Below, piece after piece: positions 34,979-45,509 of a DNA stretch of 64,000 bases. The translations under genes were made by a program, and so were the position numbers. The DNA is from Anodontia alba (lineage: Eukaryota; Mollusca; Bivalvia; Lucinida; Lucinidae), in assembly GCA_964016985.1 (NCBI GenBank), contig OZ024830.1:57706104-57770103 (forward strand), read 5' to 3'. Below the pieces are notes generated by a model that was given only the letters and a program-made list of their open reading frames with translations, had not been told where the DNA came from and made no database searches. The first letter of the stretch is position 1. The number at the start of each line of letters is the position of its first letter.

Positions 34979-35311
34979 AGGGGGTCAGAAATTATGGGGA
35001 AAGTCACATGATGCCGACTATTCGGTGTCTGAAAACTGTTTACTCCTGTTGCGACCTAACATCCTCCACTTTCTAGGCAAGTTCAGCAGAGGACAAATTG
35101 ATGATATTTTTCTTATTTTTACCAGAAAATATGCTTTGACATCTAAAGCAGATTGTCTTCTAGGCATGAAATGTCAAAGCTTTTCTTTTCTGGGAAAAAT
35201 AATAAAAACATTTGAAAATGTCATCTGCTGATTTTTGTTGTTTTTTTTTTTTTACCTAGCATAAAGAGCGTTAACATTGTAGTCTGGAGACCCATAAAAG
35301 AGTAACTGGTA

Positions 35312-35376
35312 GACAGCGCAGACCCAGATCAGACGCCGCAAAGCAGCGTCAGACCAGGGTCTCCATTGTATGCAAG
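35312..35376. repeat. Palindromic hairpin, P2 family (copy 3)
   Basis: 'gacagcgcagacccagatca' + 'gacgccgc' against 'gcagcgtcagaccagggtct' + 'ccattgt'. The right arm is more diverged than in other copies. Confidence 0.6.
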
Positions 35377-35461
35377 TAGTTCAATATTTTTTTCTCCAGG
35401 AATATCTAAATCATATACCCTGACCCCTGACATTACTAAAATCGAAATTAAAGTCTTCCAA

Positions 35462-35487
35462 TATATAGTGTAGGGGAGTTCATTCAG
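35462..35487 (+). promoter_or_regulatory. Possible TATA box and initiator of the small secreted gene
   Basis: 'tatatagtg' at 35462 and 'ttcagtct' at 35483-35490, with A of TCAGT at 35486, about 24 bases apart: the usual TATA-to-Inr distance. The signal peptide ATG follows at 35559. AT-rich sequence makes a chance TATA easy, so confidence is low. Confidence 0.3.
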
Positions 35488-35558
35488 TCTACAATGGGTC
35501 AAATACTTTTGTTTATGTTTATTTAGGGTTGATTCGTATCTCTGCCTGATAGTTGACA

Positions 35559-35783
35559 ATGAAGACGGCAGTAGTCGTTTTCTGTGTGGTATGCCTTTTA
35601 TCAGTAAGCACTGGTAGAAGACGGATGAACCGGATAAGCACTCTAGAAAACACTGTCAATGACTTGAGAAGGTCACTCAAAGCCATGGCAGAATCATATG
35701 AATTCTGGCTATCGACGATGGATGAAAAAATTTCTGAAGTGAAGTCCGAGGTTCTCAGCTCCTGTGCATCAGAAGGGGTACAG
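35559..35783 (+). CDS. Small secreted coiled-coil protein, exon 1 (75 residues)
   Basis: ATG at 35559 starts MKTAVVVFCVVCLLSVSTG, a textbook signal peptide (Lys, hydrophobic core, small residues before the cut near residue 19). Then RRRMNRISTLENTVNDLRRS and LKAMAESYEFWLSTMDEK: heptad-like spacing of I/L/V/M (ISTLENTVNDLRRSL) suggests a short coiled coil. A single late Cys lies in SSCASEG. The exon ends CAG|GTATGA (GT at 35784) in phase 0. The best downstream partner is 42227-42289, in the same phase. The full product would be 95 residues, mature about 76. I do not recognise the family; similar signal-plus-coiled-coil starts precede C1q-like or short collagen proteins in bivalves, so an alternative is that other exons are missing. 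An upstream TTG in frame (35553) is not needed as a start. Confidence 0.6.
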
Positions 35784-36416
35784 GTATGACGATTTAGCCT
35801 TTACTACTCCATGGGCATATTCAGCAGACCACAAAATGACAATAAATGTTTTTTTTTTTCTTTCTTACTTATTTTTCCCAGAAAATAGGCTTTAATATTC
35901 ATGTAATTCATGTAAAATGTCAAAGGCTAGTTTCAGAAAAAAAAAAAAATAATAATAATTAAAAAAAAATGAGAAAAAAAAATCAGAATCTCTACCCAGA
36001 GTTTTAAGCATTAAGGAGAATTAATTGTCTACGCCAATATACGTTTTGGTTCTGGCACAAGTGATTAAATTGTTGACCCACAATTCAAGATTGACCTTTG
36101 GCGTGTTGTTTACAAGTACAAACGAGACTAGATATAGCACTGAATAGAATAGAATAATATTTCAAGTTTTGGAACACCAAAATGTCTTCCATTTGTGCAT
36201 TTTTTTCGGCATACAGCATTTATGTAGATACCCTTACCATTTTCTGTTTATTTGATCTACACACCCACACTCTACTCTGATTTGTAAATGTTACTATGGA
36301 CACTCCAACATTTCCGTCGCGAATATTACTTTTTCTTTCGAATGTTTGCAAATACTGCATGCAGAATATGAATACGCTGTATGTTTATGAATAGTGCTCG
36401 TACGACATGAATGCCA

Positions 36417-36630
36417 CAACAAAGGAAAAAAGCATAGCTGAAAAAAAATCATACCTGTTGTGGGATTTGAACCCGGTCTGACGGGATAAAACTCCAATGC
36501 TCTAACCGCTGAGCCAAAGAGTAGACTGCCTGACGCACTTGTCAGAGATTGAATATATACAAGCTATGTATAATCTGCCCAGGCAGATAATCGAAGGTAG
36601 GAATGTTAGGTCGTAACACTGCCCCTTTTC
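36417..36630 (-). mobile_element. tRNA-like SINE (copy 1 of a tandem pair)
   Basis: On the minus strand: A box TGGCTCAGCGG (36516-36506) and B box GGTTCAAATCCC (36473-36462), within a tRNA-like 75 bases (about 36526-36452), followed by 'aggtatgattttttttcagc'. The upstream shared body includes 'gattatctgcc' and 'caatctctgacaagtgcgtc'. Head similarity to a tRNA is strong, but the 3' end lacks a clear acceptor stem, so a SINE or tRNA pseudogene is more likely than a working tRNA. Confidence 0.6.
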
Positions 36631-36715
36631 AAAGAAGTCATCATTTATGTTGACGTAAAGCCATTTTCGAAGAAGTAGTCCAATCCCTGACAAGCCCCCA
36701 TCTTACAACATGAAA

Positions 36716-36935
36716 GTCGTAACAAAGGAATTGAAGCATAGCTGAAAAAAATTTCCCACCGATCGTGAGATTCGAACCCGGTCTTCCCGGATAAAAATGC
36801 AATGCTCTAACCATTGAGCCAAAGAGTCGACTCCCTGACGCAGTTGTCAGAGATTGAATATATACCTGCTAGCTGTGCGAAATCTGCCAAGGCAGATAAT
36901 CGAAGGTAGGAGTGATAGATCGTAACAGTGCTCAT
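36716..36935 (-). mobile_element. tRNA-like SINE (copy 2 of a tandem pair)
   Basis: A box TGGCTCAATGG (36821-36811) and B box GGTTCGAATCT (36778-36768). It shares 'aagcatagctgaaaaaaa', 'gttgtcagagattgaatata' and 'ggcagataatcgaaggtagg' with copy 1, about 300 bp away in the same orientation. The anticodon region differs. Confidence 0.6.
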
Positions 36936-37360
36936 ATTCGAAAATGCGACATACTTTACTTTATAAAAATCGGTCGAATATAACCTGAATAATGCAATTT
37001 CCTTACCTTGAATCGAACGCATGTGTTTGTTTAAACGTTAAAAAACACTCTATTTCCTCCAAAATCCTTCCAAAAAACCCTGTGACAGAGCCACCTTGTA
37101 TTACATGCAGATTGTTTTCTGTTTACATGTCTATGATTTCTATTTATACATGTACATCTAATATTTCACTTATAGAACTGCAACTTTTGAAACTACTGCG
37201 ATAGTGAAAACAACATTGCCGATATTATTACTATTGCCACTTTACTATCACGATAGCGCTAGTGCCAAGGTCACTATTGCGATGCATCAATAGTTCAATA
37301 CATTGCTACATCACTAAGGGAAAACTCAGTCGGGTATTTAACAAATAGTGTACATGTAGG

Positions 37361-37663
37361 CCTAGATCAGGTGTGGCAAGACAAGGCCTCTGATCAGGAA
37401 CTTCTCTGTTTGCAAATAACTGAAGCATTTTCTAATACATTTTTAAAAGTAACTCTACCTGGCACCCCTCAATTTTGAAAAGGGCTCCTGCATTTCGCCT
37501 TATTATATAGTTTGAGAAAAATATTTCCACTCAAACTACCATATATACACTAAATATCTGGACATGACAGTCATAAAAAAAAGCCTATCAAACACTGTTG
37601 GATCTGATCGGACTGTTCCTGAAATAGCAGTCTGATCAGGACCTGCACTATTTGTCATTTAGG
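37361..37663. repeat. Two degraded P2-type half hairpins
   Basis: 'gcctagatcaggtgtggcaa' ... 'gcctctgatcaggaacttct' + 'ctgtttgc' (37361-37413) and 'ggatctgatcggactgttcc' ... 'agcagtctgatcaggacctg' + 'cactatttg' (37600-37658). Between them there is no recognised feature. Confidence 0.45.
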
Positions 37664-37767
37664 AAGAAGACCATCCTGCTACATATCCTATGTATATGTA
37701 TCCCGATTTCAATGATACACGTATTATTGGCAGCTTAATTGCTTGTGACAAATGGATAATTTCCGAT

Positions 37768-37980
37768 TACAAAAACACACCTATTCAAATATATTGAAAA
37801 TTTCACCACCAAAAATGAAAATTTTCAGATAAACATTCTGATATTTTTTATATTTCTGCTCAAAACATAGATTGCGGGTACTCGTTAGAACCGCCTCGCC
37901 TAGGCGGTTCTAACGAATACCACAATTTATGTTTTGAGCAGAAATAAGAAAGATAAGGTATAACCCTATAAACCCAAGAG
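37768..37980. mobile_element. Foldback MITE-like element M1 (copy f), 3'-truncated
   Basis: 'gattacaaaaacacacctat' start, perfect central hairpin 'ggtactcgttagaaccgcct' / 'aggcggttctaacgaatacc', then stops shortly after 'aaccctataaaccca'. Confidence 0.7.
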
Positions 37981-38519
37981 TAGGTTCTCTTTTACAAGTA
38001 TATATTCATCATACGAAGGCAGTAACTTTTCCAAAAATCTGACCATAAACATTGTCTATTATGCAGGTGTTTGAATCAAGACAAGTAAACTAAAACAACC
38101 AGTTGTCCTGAGTAAACTGGGACAAGCTGGAAAGTCAGGCATGGTATTTCCACAGCCCTGCATTTATGCGATGAGATAAAGACTTGATTATGTATAAGCA
38201 TTACAATCTTACAGATTCATGAAAGGAAGAAATTCCATTTTCTTACTCATTTCAGAATAAAATCCCAGGTTTCATGAAATTTGCCAGTTTCTGGCTTCCT
38301 CTTGTGGACCCTTTTCAGACTGTTATTGAATTTCGGAGCAGTCTGATACTGAGCTTGGGATCTACATAGAGATAATTGTCTGACTGATTATCTTCTTGTC
38401 TGCTGCACCTATTTTGAAGGCACATGGGCACACAAGACACATAATAGCTACCATAGCACTGGGTCAAGATTATTATTGTTATCTCCACGCTTTTTAAAAA
38501 AAAAATAAAATAAAATAAA

Positions 38520-39480
38520 AATAAACGACGAGGATATTGCGAACGCGTCCGTCCGACTGTCCGTCTGTCACGATATCTCCTCCTTAAACACTGGGCGGAA
38601 TCTAACCAAACTTGCTACACGACTTCCCCTCATGGTATGGGTATGCGAAAGCAACATTATTTTTCCAATCGTCCGTCCGTCTAGCGTCCGCCCATCCGTG
38701 CGTCACGCTATCTCCTCCTTAACCACTGGGCAGAATTTTACCAAACTTGCTATATGACTTTTTCGCATGGTAAGAGTGTGCGAGGGCACACTCTTACCAT
38801 GCGAAAAAGTCATATAGCAAGTTTGGTAAAAATTTTTTCCGTCCGGCGTCTATCCCGTCATGCTATCTCCTCCCAAACCACTGGGCAGAATTATGGTAAG
38901 GATGTACGAGAGCGAGTCCGTTCGTCCATCCGTCATGCTACTAGCAACCACGGAGCTTGGGGATTTGTGATGGCGCGCCATCGACTGCGCATTCTAATTT
39001 ATTTTGATTTTACGACCCTGTCACAATTATTATCCCACGTTTTTTCACGAAAGCGATGGGGATATTGTGAACGCCTCCGTCCGTCCGTCCGTCCATCCGT
39101 CTCGCTATCCCCTTCTAAACCACTGGGCGGAATTAAACCAAACTTGCTATATGACTTCATGGTAAGGGTGTGTGATAGCAAATTATTTTTTCCTTCTGTT
39201 CAACCGTCCGGCGTCCGTTCAACTGTCCTTCAAGCGATCTCCTCCTAAAATATTGAGCGAAATTTAACCAATCTTGCTACATGATTTCCCTTTATGTTAA
39301 GGGTGTACGAGGCAATATTATTTTTCTGTCCGGCGTCCGGCCATCTGTCCGTCACGATATCTTCTCCCAAACCACTCGGTGGAATTAACCACTTGCTACG
39401 TGACTTCCTTTCATGGTAAGGGTATATATGAGCGAGTCCGTCTATCTGTCCGTCCGTCATGCTATTAGCAAATTAGAACG
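38520..39480. repeat. Dispersed repeat with CGTCCGTCC blocks, tandem-like
   Basis: A ~150-200 bp sentence recurs at least six times: 'cgtccgtccgtctgtcacg', 'atatctcctcctaaaccactg', 'ggcggaattaaaccaaactt', 'gctatatgacttc..atggta', 'agggtgtgcgag'. Endings include 'ttgcgatgacgcgccatcca' + 'ctgcgca' (39493, and a partner at 38968). There is no domain in the open frames. It looks like an old non-autonomous repeat. Confidence 0.65.
38736..38831. repeat. Perfect 46+4+46 inverted repeat
   Basis: Arm 38736-38781 (starting TTTTACCAAACTTGC, ending AAGAGTGTGC) is exactly complementary to 38786-38831, with a 4-base spacer GAGG. It lies inside the 38.5-39.5 kb repeat, where other units have only the forward arm. 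It is therefore a recent local inverted duplication (template-switch type) or an assembly fold-back artefact. Confidence 0.9.
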
Positions 39481-39824
39481 GATCGTAGGGATTTGCGATG
39501 ACGCGCCATCCACTGCGCATTTAGTTTTATTTAAATTTACTGTATGGCTTTCGATCAGACTTAGCAGAAATGATCACTGGATGGCCTTCTATGACAGTTG
39601 TTCAAAGAATTTCATTCTCTGAATAATTTTGGTTACCATAGCAAGAGGAAAGCGAAAAGTAGAATATTCTTTAAAAACTTTTCTTGACAGTAAGCACATG
39701 GCTGACTTAAAAGTAATTTTACACCAATCTTCTTAGAATGACCCTCTGCTAGAATTGTTCAAATATTTAGAGCGAACAAAAACTGAAGCATTGTTTGTCA
39801 TATAAGGCACTGACCCCTTACGCT

Positions 39825-39945
39825 AAATCAAGAAGGACAGGTGTCAGTTTCTGTCGAAAGAATGTGCACAATACTTGTTAACCGCTTAGAGGACTAAGCC
39901 TGTCCAGTAAAAGTGCGTGTTACCCCATAGGCGGCCAAGACGCAC
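39825..39945 (+). mobile_element. SINE fragment (relative of the 27.2-kb SINE)
   Basis: 'tgtcagtttctgtcgaaaga', 'atgtgcacaatacttgttaa', 'ccgcttagaggactaagcct', in plus orientation, lacking a recognisable tRNA head. Confidence 0.6.
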
Positions 39946-40645
39946 CGATGGTGACTTCCAATTTGATTAAGCTCCGGGTTGGGCGATGCCTTACTGTACC
40001 ACTATACAGAAGACTCTAACAATGTTAGAATTTAACAACTTTTTACATATACTATTTACAACATATATAACACAATATAGATAACAATACAATACACAAT
40101 TCCAAGCAAGTCTCTTCACGTTGGCACGGTTGGGGACTTATACTGGGTATATTACTTGGTTAACCTGGCTTGGTTAATCAATTTCATACACTATGACCTA
40201 GACCTAAATGAGGAGAACTCTGTGCCAATGTGAAGAGATTGCCTGCCTTACCTTCTTACAATCTATTACAGTATGTTTTCATACTTTTTACTCTAGTGCA
40301 CTTTTCATCTTAGTTTGAGCTCATACTTTACGCGTTTTTTTCCGCGATACAGTTTTTCCTATTCGTTCTGTTTAACACAGCCTTTGCGCTGTTTATATTA
40401 CACTGGTCTGTAAGACCTAAGATTTTTCACGATGAACCCAAAACTTCAGAGAATTATTTATCAATCGGTTTTCGGCCTCTGCTCGACCTCCTGTTCTCTG
40501 GTTAGGTATTGAACAAAATGTTCTTGGAAGGACACAACTACAATAAACAAAAAAACAGAGACTAAGGACATATCCTAGATGAAGTTTACTGTTATGATTC
40601 TACCCATTATTCTCCAATGACGCACGCCACCGTATAGAGTGTGAT
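39946..40645. other. Non-coding sequence
   Basis: No gene seen; AT-rich, with no clear repeat recognised. Confidence 0.4.
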
Positions 40646-40752
40646 CCCAGTCAGCATTCTACGTAAATATATATCGGGCCGTCATCGGCCCGTCAGGGTA
40701 GCTGACGGGCCGATGACGGCCCGATGTAGATTTATGTAGAATGCTAGCTGGG
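40646..40752. repeat. 107-bp palindromic element, CCCAG...CTGGG (copy 2)
   Basis: 'cattctacgtaaatatatat' + 'cgggccgtcatcggcccgtc' against 'gacgggccgatgacggcccg' + 'atgtagatttatgtagaatg'. Loop AGGGTAGCT-like. The terminal 'cccagtcag' / 'ctagctggg' matches copies at 32797 and 51872. Confidence 0.8.
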
Positions 40753-42226
40753 ATGTCATTGAAGACGCGGCTGAATCTCAGACGCCATGATAAACCAATT
40801 ATTGACTTCGATGTGACTCATCCGTGACTTATTTCCCTTTTAATGACGTTGGCGTGGTCGACGGTGAGCGTCGCTAACCGTCGGCAACATCTCCAACTTA
40901 ACGTCATAAGCAAACTCCATTTCCATATATACAACTTTATACTGATTATAAAGTCTGAATGACAATCAGGGATATGACATTCCAACTGTCGCAGTCCTAA
41001 ATGTCACTGACATTACAATTGTCAAACACATCCGACTTCCGAATTATGATTAGAGGGAGAGTAGTGTTGGATCAGCTCCAACTTTTAGTAACTCCGTGCC
41101 ATGATCAGACGAAATCGGAACAGCTTTAAGTATCTTACATTATATTCACAGTACAATTGTCTTACAAGCCTAACAGAAATTATATTTTCTTAATATAATT
41201 GATTTAAATTAATGTTTACAATAATAATAATAATAATAAAAAAAAAAAAAAACCTTGCGTACACATGTGAGTGTGTGCATGCCAATATGTTCATGCGTAT
41301 GTTCACATGTTGCATATGCGTATGTAAAACCTAATCTTCCTGCTTACACGATTCATATGGTACCGCACATAACAAACTGGCTAATCCGACCCTGCACTGT
41401 CTTTATTCATATACACTCACTACACCTTGCGCTTGCTGCTACAAAAGGACGGATCAGTCTGCATATGCCAGCGCAGCCTGCTCAGTGTTCACAACAGCAA
41501 CCACAATTCACGCAACTTGAGAAACCACTAGACTGCACAACCTAGCGCACCCCGCTCGGTATTCCTAAATAACTCAGGTAACATATGCAGAATCGGATTA
41601 GCGTGCGCTGCAATATATAGTTTGTGGGTTCCTGTTCAGACTCGAAACTTTTCTGCTTCTCGGAGTTCGAACAGAAAAAAAACAAAAAAAAAAAAAAAAC
41701 ACTACAAACAATTAAATAATATTAATATGAAAATACCTCTCACCGAACTGTCCGCTGACGGCGCTGTTTCGTTGCCAGATTGTCCTTCATTTGGACAGTG
41801 TCTGTGGGTGTATATGTAGTGTTATAATCTTGAAACGCATCACGTCCACGCCTTTATGCGCTTTTCACGCTTTATGCGTTTAGCAACCAGTTTAGCCTTT
41901 ATAAAGAAGTGGTATACTACAGGAGAAAGAGTACCACCTATTTAAAAACTAAATGTGGTCAGCTTGCGCCGAGATCTGCTCTGAGTCGTAACAGTGTAGT
42001 TAGATACACTGACCGCGCTCGATATGACCCAATGGGTTGACTGGGCAGTACAACCTCAACACAAACGGCATTGGTATCACTTTATATAAGACCATCATGT
42101 TCTCTTTAACATAAATTTTATACAAAAATTATAAAGCAGTCTACATGTACTTGCGTGACACTTCAATATTAAGTATGCAAATCTGTTTACATATTTAAAT
42201 GTGATGAACTTTTCCTGTTATTTCAG
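40753..42226. other. Non-coding intronic sequence
   Basis: No gene seen. (AAT)n plus poly-A at 41220-41252, an A-run at 41680-41698, and a short SINE-like piece at 41990-42060 ('gacccaatgggttgactggg'). The open frame at 41255-41545 has no recognisable domain. Confidence 0.45.
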
Positions 42227-42289
42227 AATAATCAACCAGATGAAGGTGGCAGTAGCAGTAGCAATAGCAGTAGCAGTGATTCCTTTTGA
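42227..42289 (+). CDS. Small secreted coiled-coil protein, exon 2 (20 residues, Ser-rich tail)
   Basis: After a good polypyrimidine tract and acceptor (TTTTCCTGTTATTTCAG|AAT) the phase-0 reading is NNQPDEGGSSSSNSSSSDSF then TGA (42287-42289). The repeated AGTAGC codons (42252-42278) encode the Ser run. An AATAAA polyadenylation signal follows 41 bases later. The exon is too short to prove on its own; support is the matching phase with 35559-35783, the acceptor, and the stop plus poly(A) signal. The acidic/serine tail could be glycosylated or phosphorylated; that is inference. Confidence 0.5.
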   Translation, partial: NNQPDEGGSSSSNSSSSDSF

Positions 42290-42329
42290 TGATGGTTGGA
42301 TGCTAACAGCAGGAACCAGTGAAATGAAT

Positions 42330-42335
42330 AATAAA
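42330..42335 (+). terminator. AATAAA polyadenylation signal
   Basis: Canonical hexamer 41 bases after the putative stop of the small secreted gene, directly before the TIR element at 42412. Confidence 0.45.
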
Positions 42336-42411
42336 TAAGAAATGAGATTTTATGTTGCAACAAAATTCAGTTGTTTTCTCTATTTGCAAGATATTGCCGT
42401 TTTGAAGGTAC

Positions 42412-42479
42412 GGACAATTACCCACCCAGTCAATTATCCACCCGGACATTTACCCACCCGGACATTTGCCCACATTCTG

Positions 42480-42514
<35 letters not shown>

Positions 42515-43390
42515 CAGTTTGCATACTTGCAGTTTGTTACTTAATCATAACCGGGTAATTAACATTTTGGATGATGATAAAATAAATTTGTGGTAAATTA
42601 ATAAGTTATATTAAACCTTAAATTAGTTTCCACGTTTTTGTTTTATACTATAAATATATCCCTAATATTGAAGAAGTGTTTTGTATATTACAATAGCAGG
42701 AAGGTAGTAGGTTTTCTTATGTTTCCAATTACTTTAAACAACATTAAACTTTCATCTAATATTCATTTAGATATGTTATGATAGTTAGTATAATTTTGTA
42801 TAATGATATAGAAAAATTCACTAACTGCTATTTATGATTTATGTTAAGAAAAACTGTATCAAAGGAAACTTTATATAGAAAAATGAACAAAGTTTGCAGG
42901 AAAATAATAAGTTTTCTAATGTTTCAACTTAGCTAATTAGTCTTTCAAACAAACTGGTAGTTAAACAGAGCTCATTAAAAAATAAAAAAAAAATGTTCGT
43001 AAACTATTCAGTAAGTTTGACTAATTGTTATTACTTTGAAGTACTATTAACATCATTCCACTTTGATCTAATATTATTTTATATACGTTATGATTATTAG
43101 TATAACTTAGTATAACGATATAGAAAATAATCACTTATTGCTATTTATGATTTATGAAAAAAAAATCAAAGGAAACTTACTTACTTACTTAAAAACTGCC
43201 AGGTCCATCATGAGAAAAAACGTCAGTTTCATCTTTTCATCTTTGATGCAGTCATATACATATACAGGTTTATATACAAAAATATTTTCGGGCAGTTAAT
43301 TGCCCTCTTTTAGGTAGATAAATATCCGGGTGGGTTATTGCCCGATGGGCAATTATCTGGGTGGGTAACTGTTCGGGTGGGTAATTGTCC
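42412..43390. mobile_element. 979-bp DNA element with GGACAATTACCCACCC TIRs and TAC target duplication
   Basis: The left end 'ggacaattacccaccc' (42412) and the right end 'gggtgggtaattgtcc' (to 43390) are perfect inverted copies, flanked by direct TAC repeats (42409-42411, 43391-43393). Subterminal 'acccacccggacattt' units are repeated on the left and inverted on the right (gggtgggtaactgttc, gggtgggttattgccc). The interior is AT-rich, with a 300-bp internal direct repeat (about 42700-42960 and 43010-43180 share 'tatgataattagtataacttt', 'ctatttatgatttatg', 'caaaggaaact') and a poly-T of 33. It has no ORF, so it is non-autonomous. Confidence 0.8.
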
Positions 43391-43639
43391 TACACTCCTT
43401 CTTGTCATAAGTGTCTTATTGCAATTTTATTCTGTATTAGCACGGGCTTGCTGTCAGTTTTTTTGTCATGCCTGCTTTTAACATAGCACGATGTAGGGGC
43501 CTAGTTTTCTGTCCATCCACCAGCCATCAAAATTTGCGTTCACCATAGAGTCAGTTCATTTCCCAAGATCTGTAAGATCTTCATTATTGATACATTGGTA
43601 CTATGTATGTGCATCTGCAGATAACCAGTACAAGTATAC

Positions 43640-43795
43640 TGCACATTCTTTCGCCAAAAGCTGACAGCTGTCCTTCTTTAATAAGCAGAAGGGAGAGAAT
43701 AACCACAGTAAATAGTTTGTGATCAGTTTCACTAGAAAGAAATATCCTGGCCTCAGCTGCGCATCCGACTGAGCTACTGATGCAGGTTCAATTTT
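43640..43795 (-). mobile_element. SINE fragment
   Basis: 'cacattctttcgccaaaagc', 'tgacagctgtccttctttaa' and 'gcagaagggagagaataacc' match the SINE at 27160-27456 in the same orientation. The tRNA head is degenerate ('gcgcatccgactgagctact'). Confidence 0.6.
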
Positions 43796-43916
43796 ACTAC
43801 ATAAAAATTTACTTCATGAAATCAAAAGCTACTCAACATACAGTTGTGTTGAAATAATTTATGCCTATGCTGTAAATCAGTAAAGAGCTTTAATCACGTT
43901 AACAAGTTTGTGAAAG

Positions 43917-44115
43917 GCATACCCACGTAAACCCCACTTTATATAGAGGAAATAGGGTTGACAGGGGTATATATTATCTTCCGCATTCTTTTCCAAACAT
44001 AGACTGTGTGTACTTCTTAGAACTGCCTCGAAGAGGCGGTTATAATGAGCATCAACAATCTATATTTGAAGCAGAAATAAGAAAAGTACATGTATTACAA
44101 AGTTCATTAGAAAAA
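43917..44115. mobile_element. Foldback MITE-like element M1 (copy g), truncated
   Basis: 'cccacgtaaaccccacttta', 'acaggggtatatattatctt' and the hairpin 'cttagaactgcctcgaagag' / 'gaggcggttataatga'. The outer ends are degraded. Confidence 0.65.
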
Positions 44116-44199
44116 AAAATCTCAGTTTTAGAGATTAGAAGAAAGCATTATATGACATAGGTGTGTTATCATAATGGATTTCATAGTAAGGGTCCCATT

Positions 44200-44650
44200 G
44201 GAAGAAGGATTAAACTAAAAAACGAATACAATTTCCAATGTTTTTTAAACGTCATTAAAATGGTGAATAAAGTATCAAAAATAATACTGATGAAACGTTT
44301 TGGAAATCGAGCAGAGAAACGTTTTGGAAACGGTAGCTGTAGCAGTTCCTGTTTAATGACGTTTTCGAAATATAGCCGAAATGTTTGCAAAAGGAAAAAA
44401 AAATATCTGTAAAATGTGTTAGAAACGTTTTATAAAACATCATGAAAACTTAAAAAAAAGGCCCTTATAACGTTATATAAACAGAACTAGGAACGTGATT
44501 TAAACGCTTAACTACGTTTCTACAGCGTTTCTGAGAAAGTTCTTGAAACATAAAAGCGTTTTCCATTTTAACGTTCTTTAAACGTTCTATGAAAACGTAG
44601 TCTCACGTTTCTTATGACGTTTTGGAAAACATTGTGTTTGCGGGGACAGA
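44200..44650. repeat. Self-complementary AACGTTTT-rich element
   Basis: The motif AACGTTTT(G/A) or its complement AAAACGTT occurs many times ('gaaacgttttggaaa' twice at 44293/44318, 'gaaacgttttataaaac', 'ttttaacgttctttaaacgtt', 'acgttttggaaaac'). It ends 'cattgtgtttgcggggac', similar to the TGTTTGCTGGG end of the palindrome at 31702. It may be a longer relative of that foldback family. Confidence 0.5.
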
Positions 44651-45478
44651 GGCTCGGTATCTACTTTTACCCAACGCTGTAGATTTGACATTTTACTGGA
44701 GTTTTCATATTCGTCCGCCGATATTGTACGATTACATAATGTATGTTATTATTATTGCATGATTAAAATCTTATTTCTTCGAAAGGTTGACGTTTTCTTT
44801 GGTTTGTTTATTTATTCGCTATTTATAAACATCAGAGTGGATAAGGCCAATATGGTTGAATGCAGAATTAAGCGTCATCAAAGTTCGCAGGGAACTATTT
44901 GTTAGGTAGTTATTAGGTTGGTAGTAACAGGAAAATGGATTGTCGAAATGTGAGATAGTAAATCCGGTGGCTGTTTGACAACCCCTGCCTATTTTACTAC
45001 AAGTTTTTTCCAGTATGAAAAAGATAAAAGCACAGTGTAGTAATTAGGTCGAATGCGTTATTTTGATTTCGTTCGTTCGCTGAACTAGTTTTATATTATG
45101 TTACGGGGTCATAAGAAGAGAGATGTGACTCGTCCTGACTTCGACGACAGCGTGAAATAATTAAACCTTCTTGTTTTCGTGTTTATTCTTTTCATATTTA
45201 CTCTTTTACATTTTTGTACAGACCAGCCTAAGTACATAATGAAGACTCAGATCAAACTGCTTCTAAAGGAGCACTTTGATCAGGATCTGCAGTGTTTGCT
45301 ATTCAGTCAGCGCTTTCTACATACATTATTTTAGGATTAGTGCGTAAAGGGTAGTTTTTTCGCCATTTTTAAAACGGGAGATAATTTTTGTAACGTCATG
45401 TTGCTCTCCCGTACACCATTACTACTCCAAAAAGGAAAAAGATGTCTTCTCTAAAAAGAATACTTTTGCGCCGCCACC

Positions 45479-45509
<31 letters not shown>

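Larger units (their letters stand above)
35784..42226 (+). other. 6.4-kb intron of the small secreted gene
   Basis: Donor GTATGA at 35784, acceptor TTTTCCTGTTATTTCAG ending at 42226. It is inferred from matching phase and good splice sites; no transcript evidence. It holds tRNA-like SINEs, an M1 foldback, a palindrome and the 38.5-39.5 kb repeat. Confidence 0.5.

Noticed and set aside
36452..36526. Functional tRNA gene
   Set aside because: A and B boxes are good, but no clear acceptor stem was found and a second diverged copy with a shared non-tRNA body lies 300 bp away, so a SINE is more likely.
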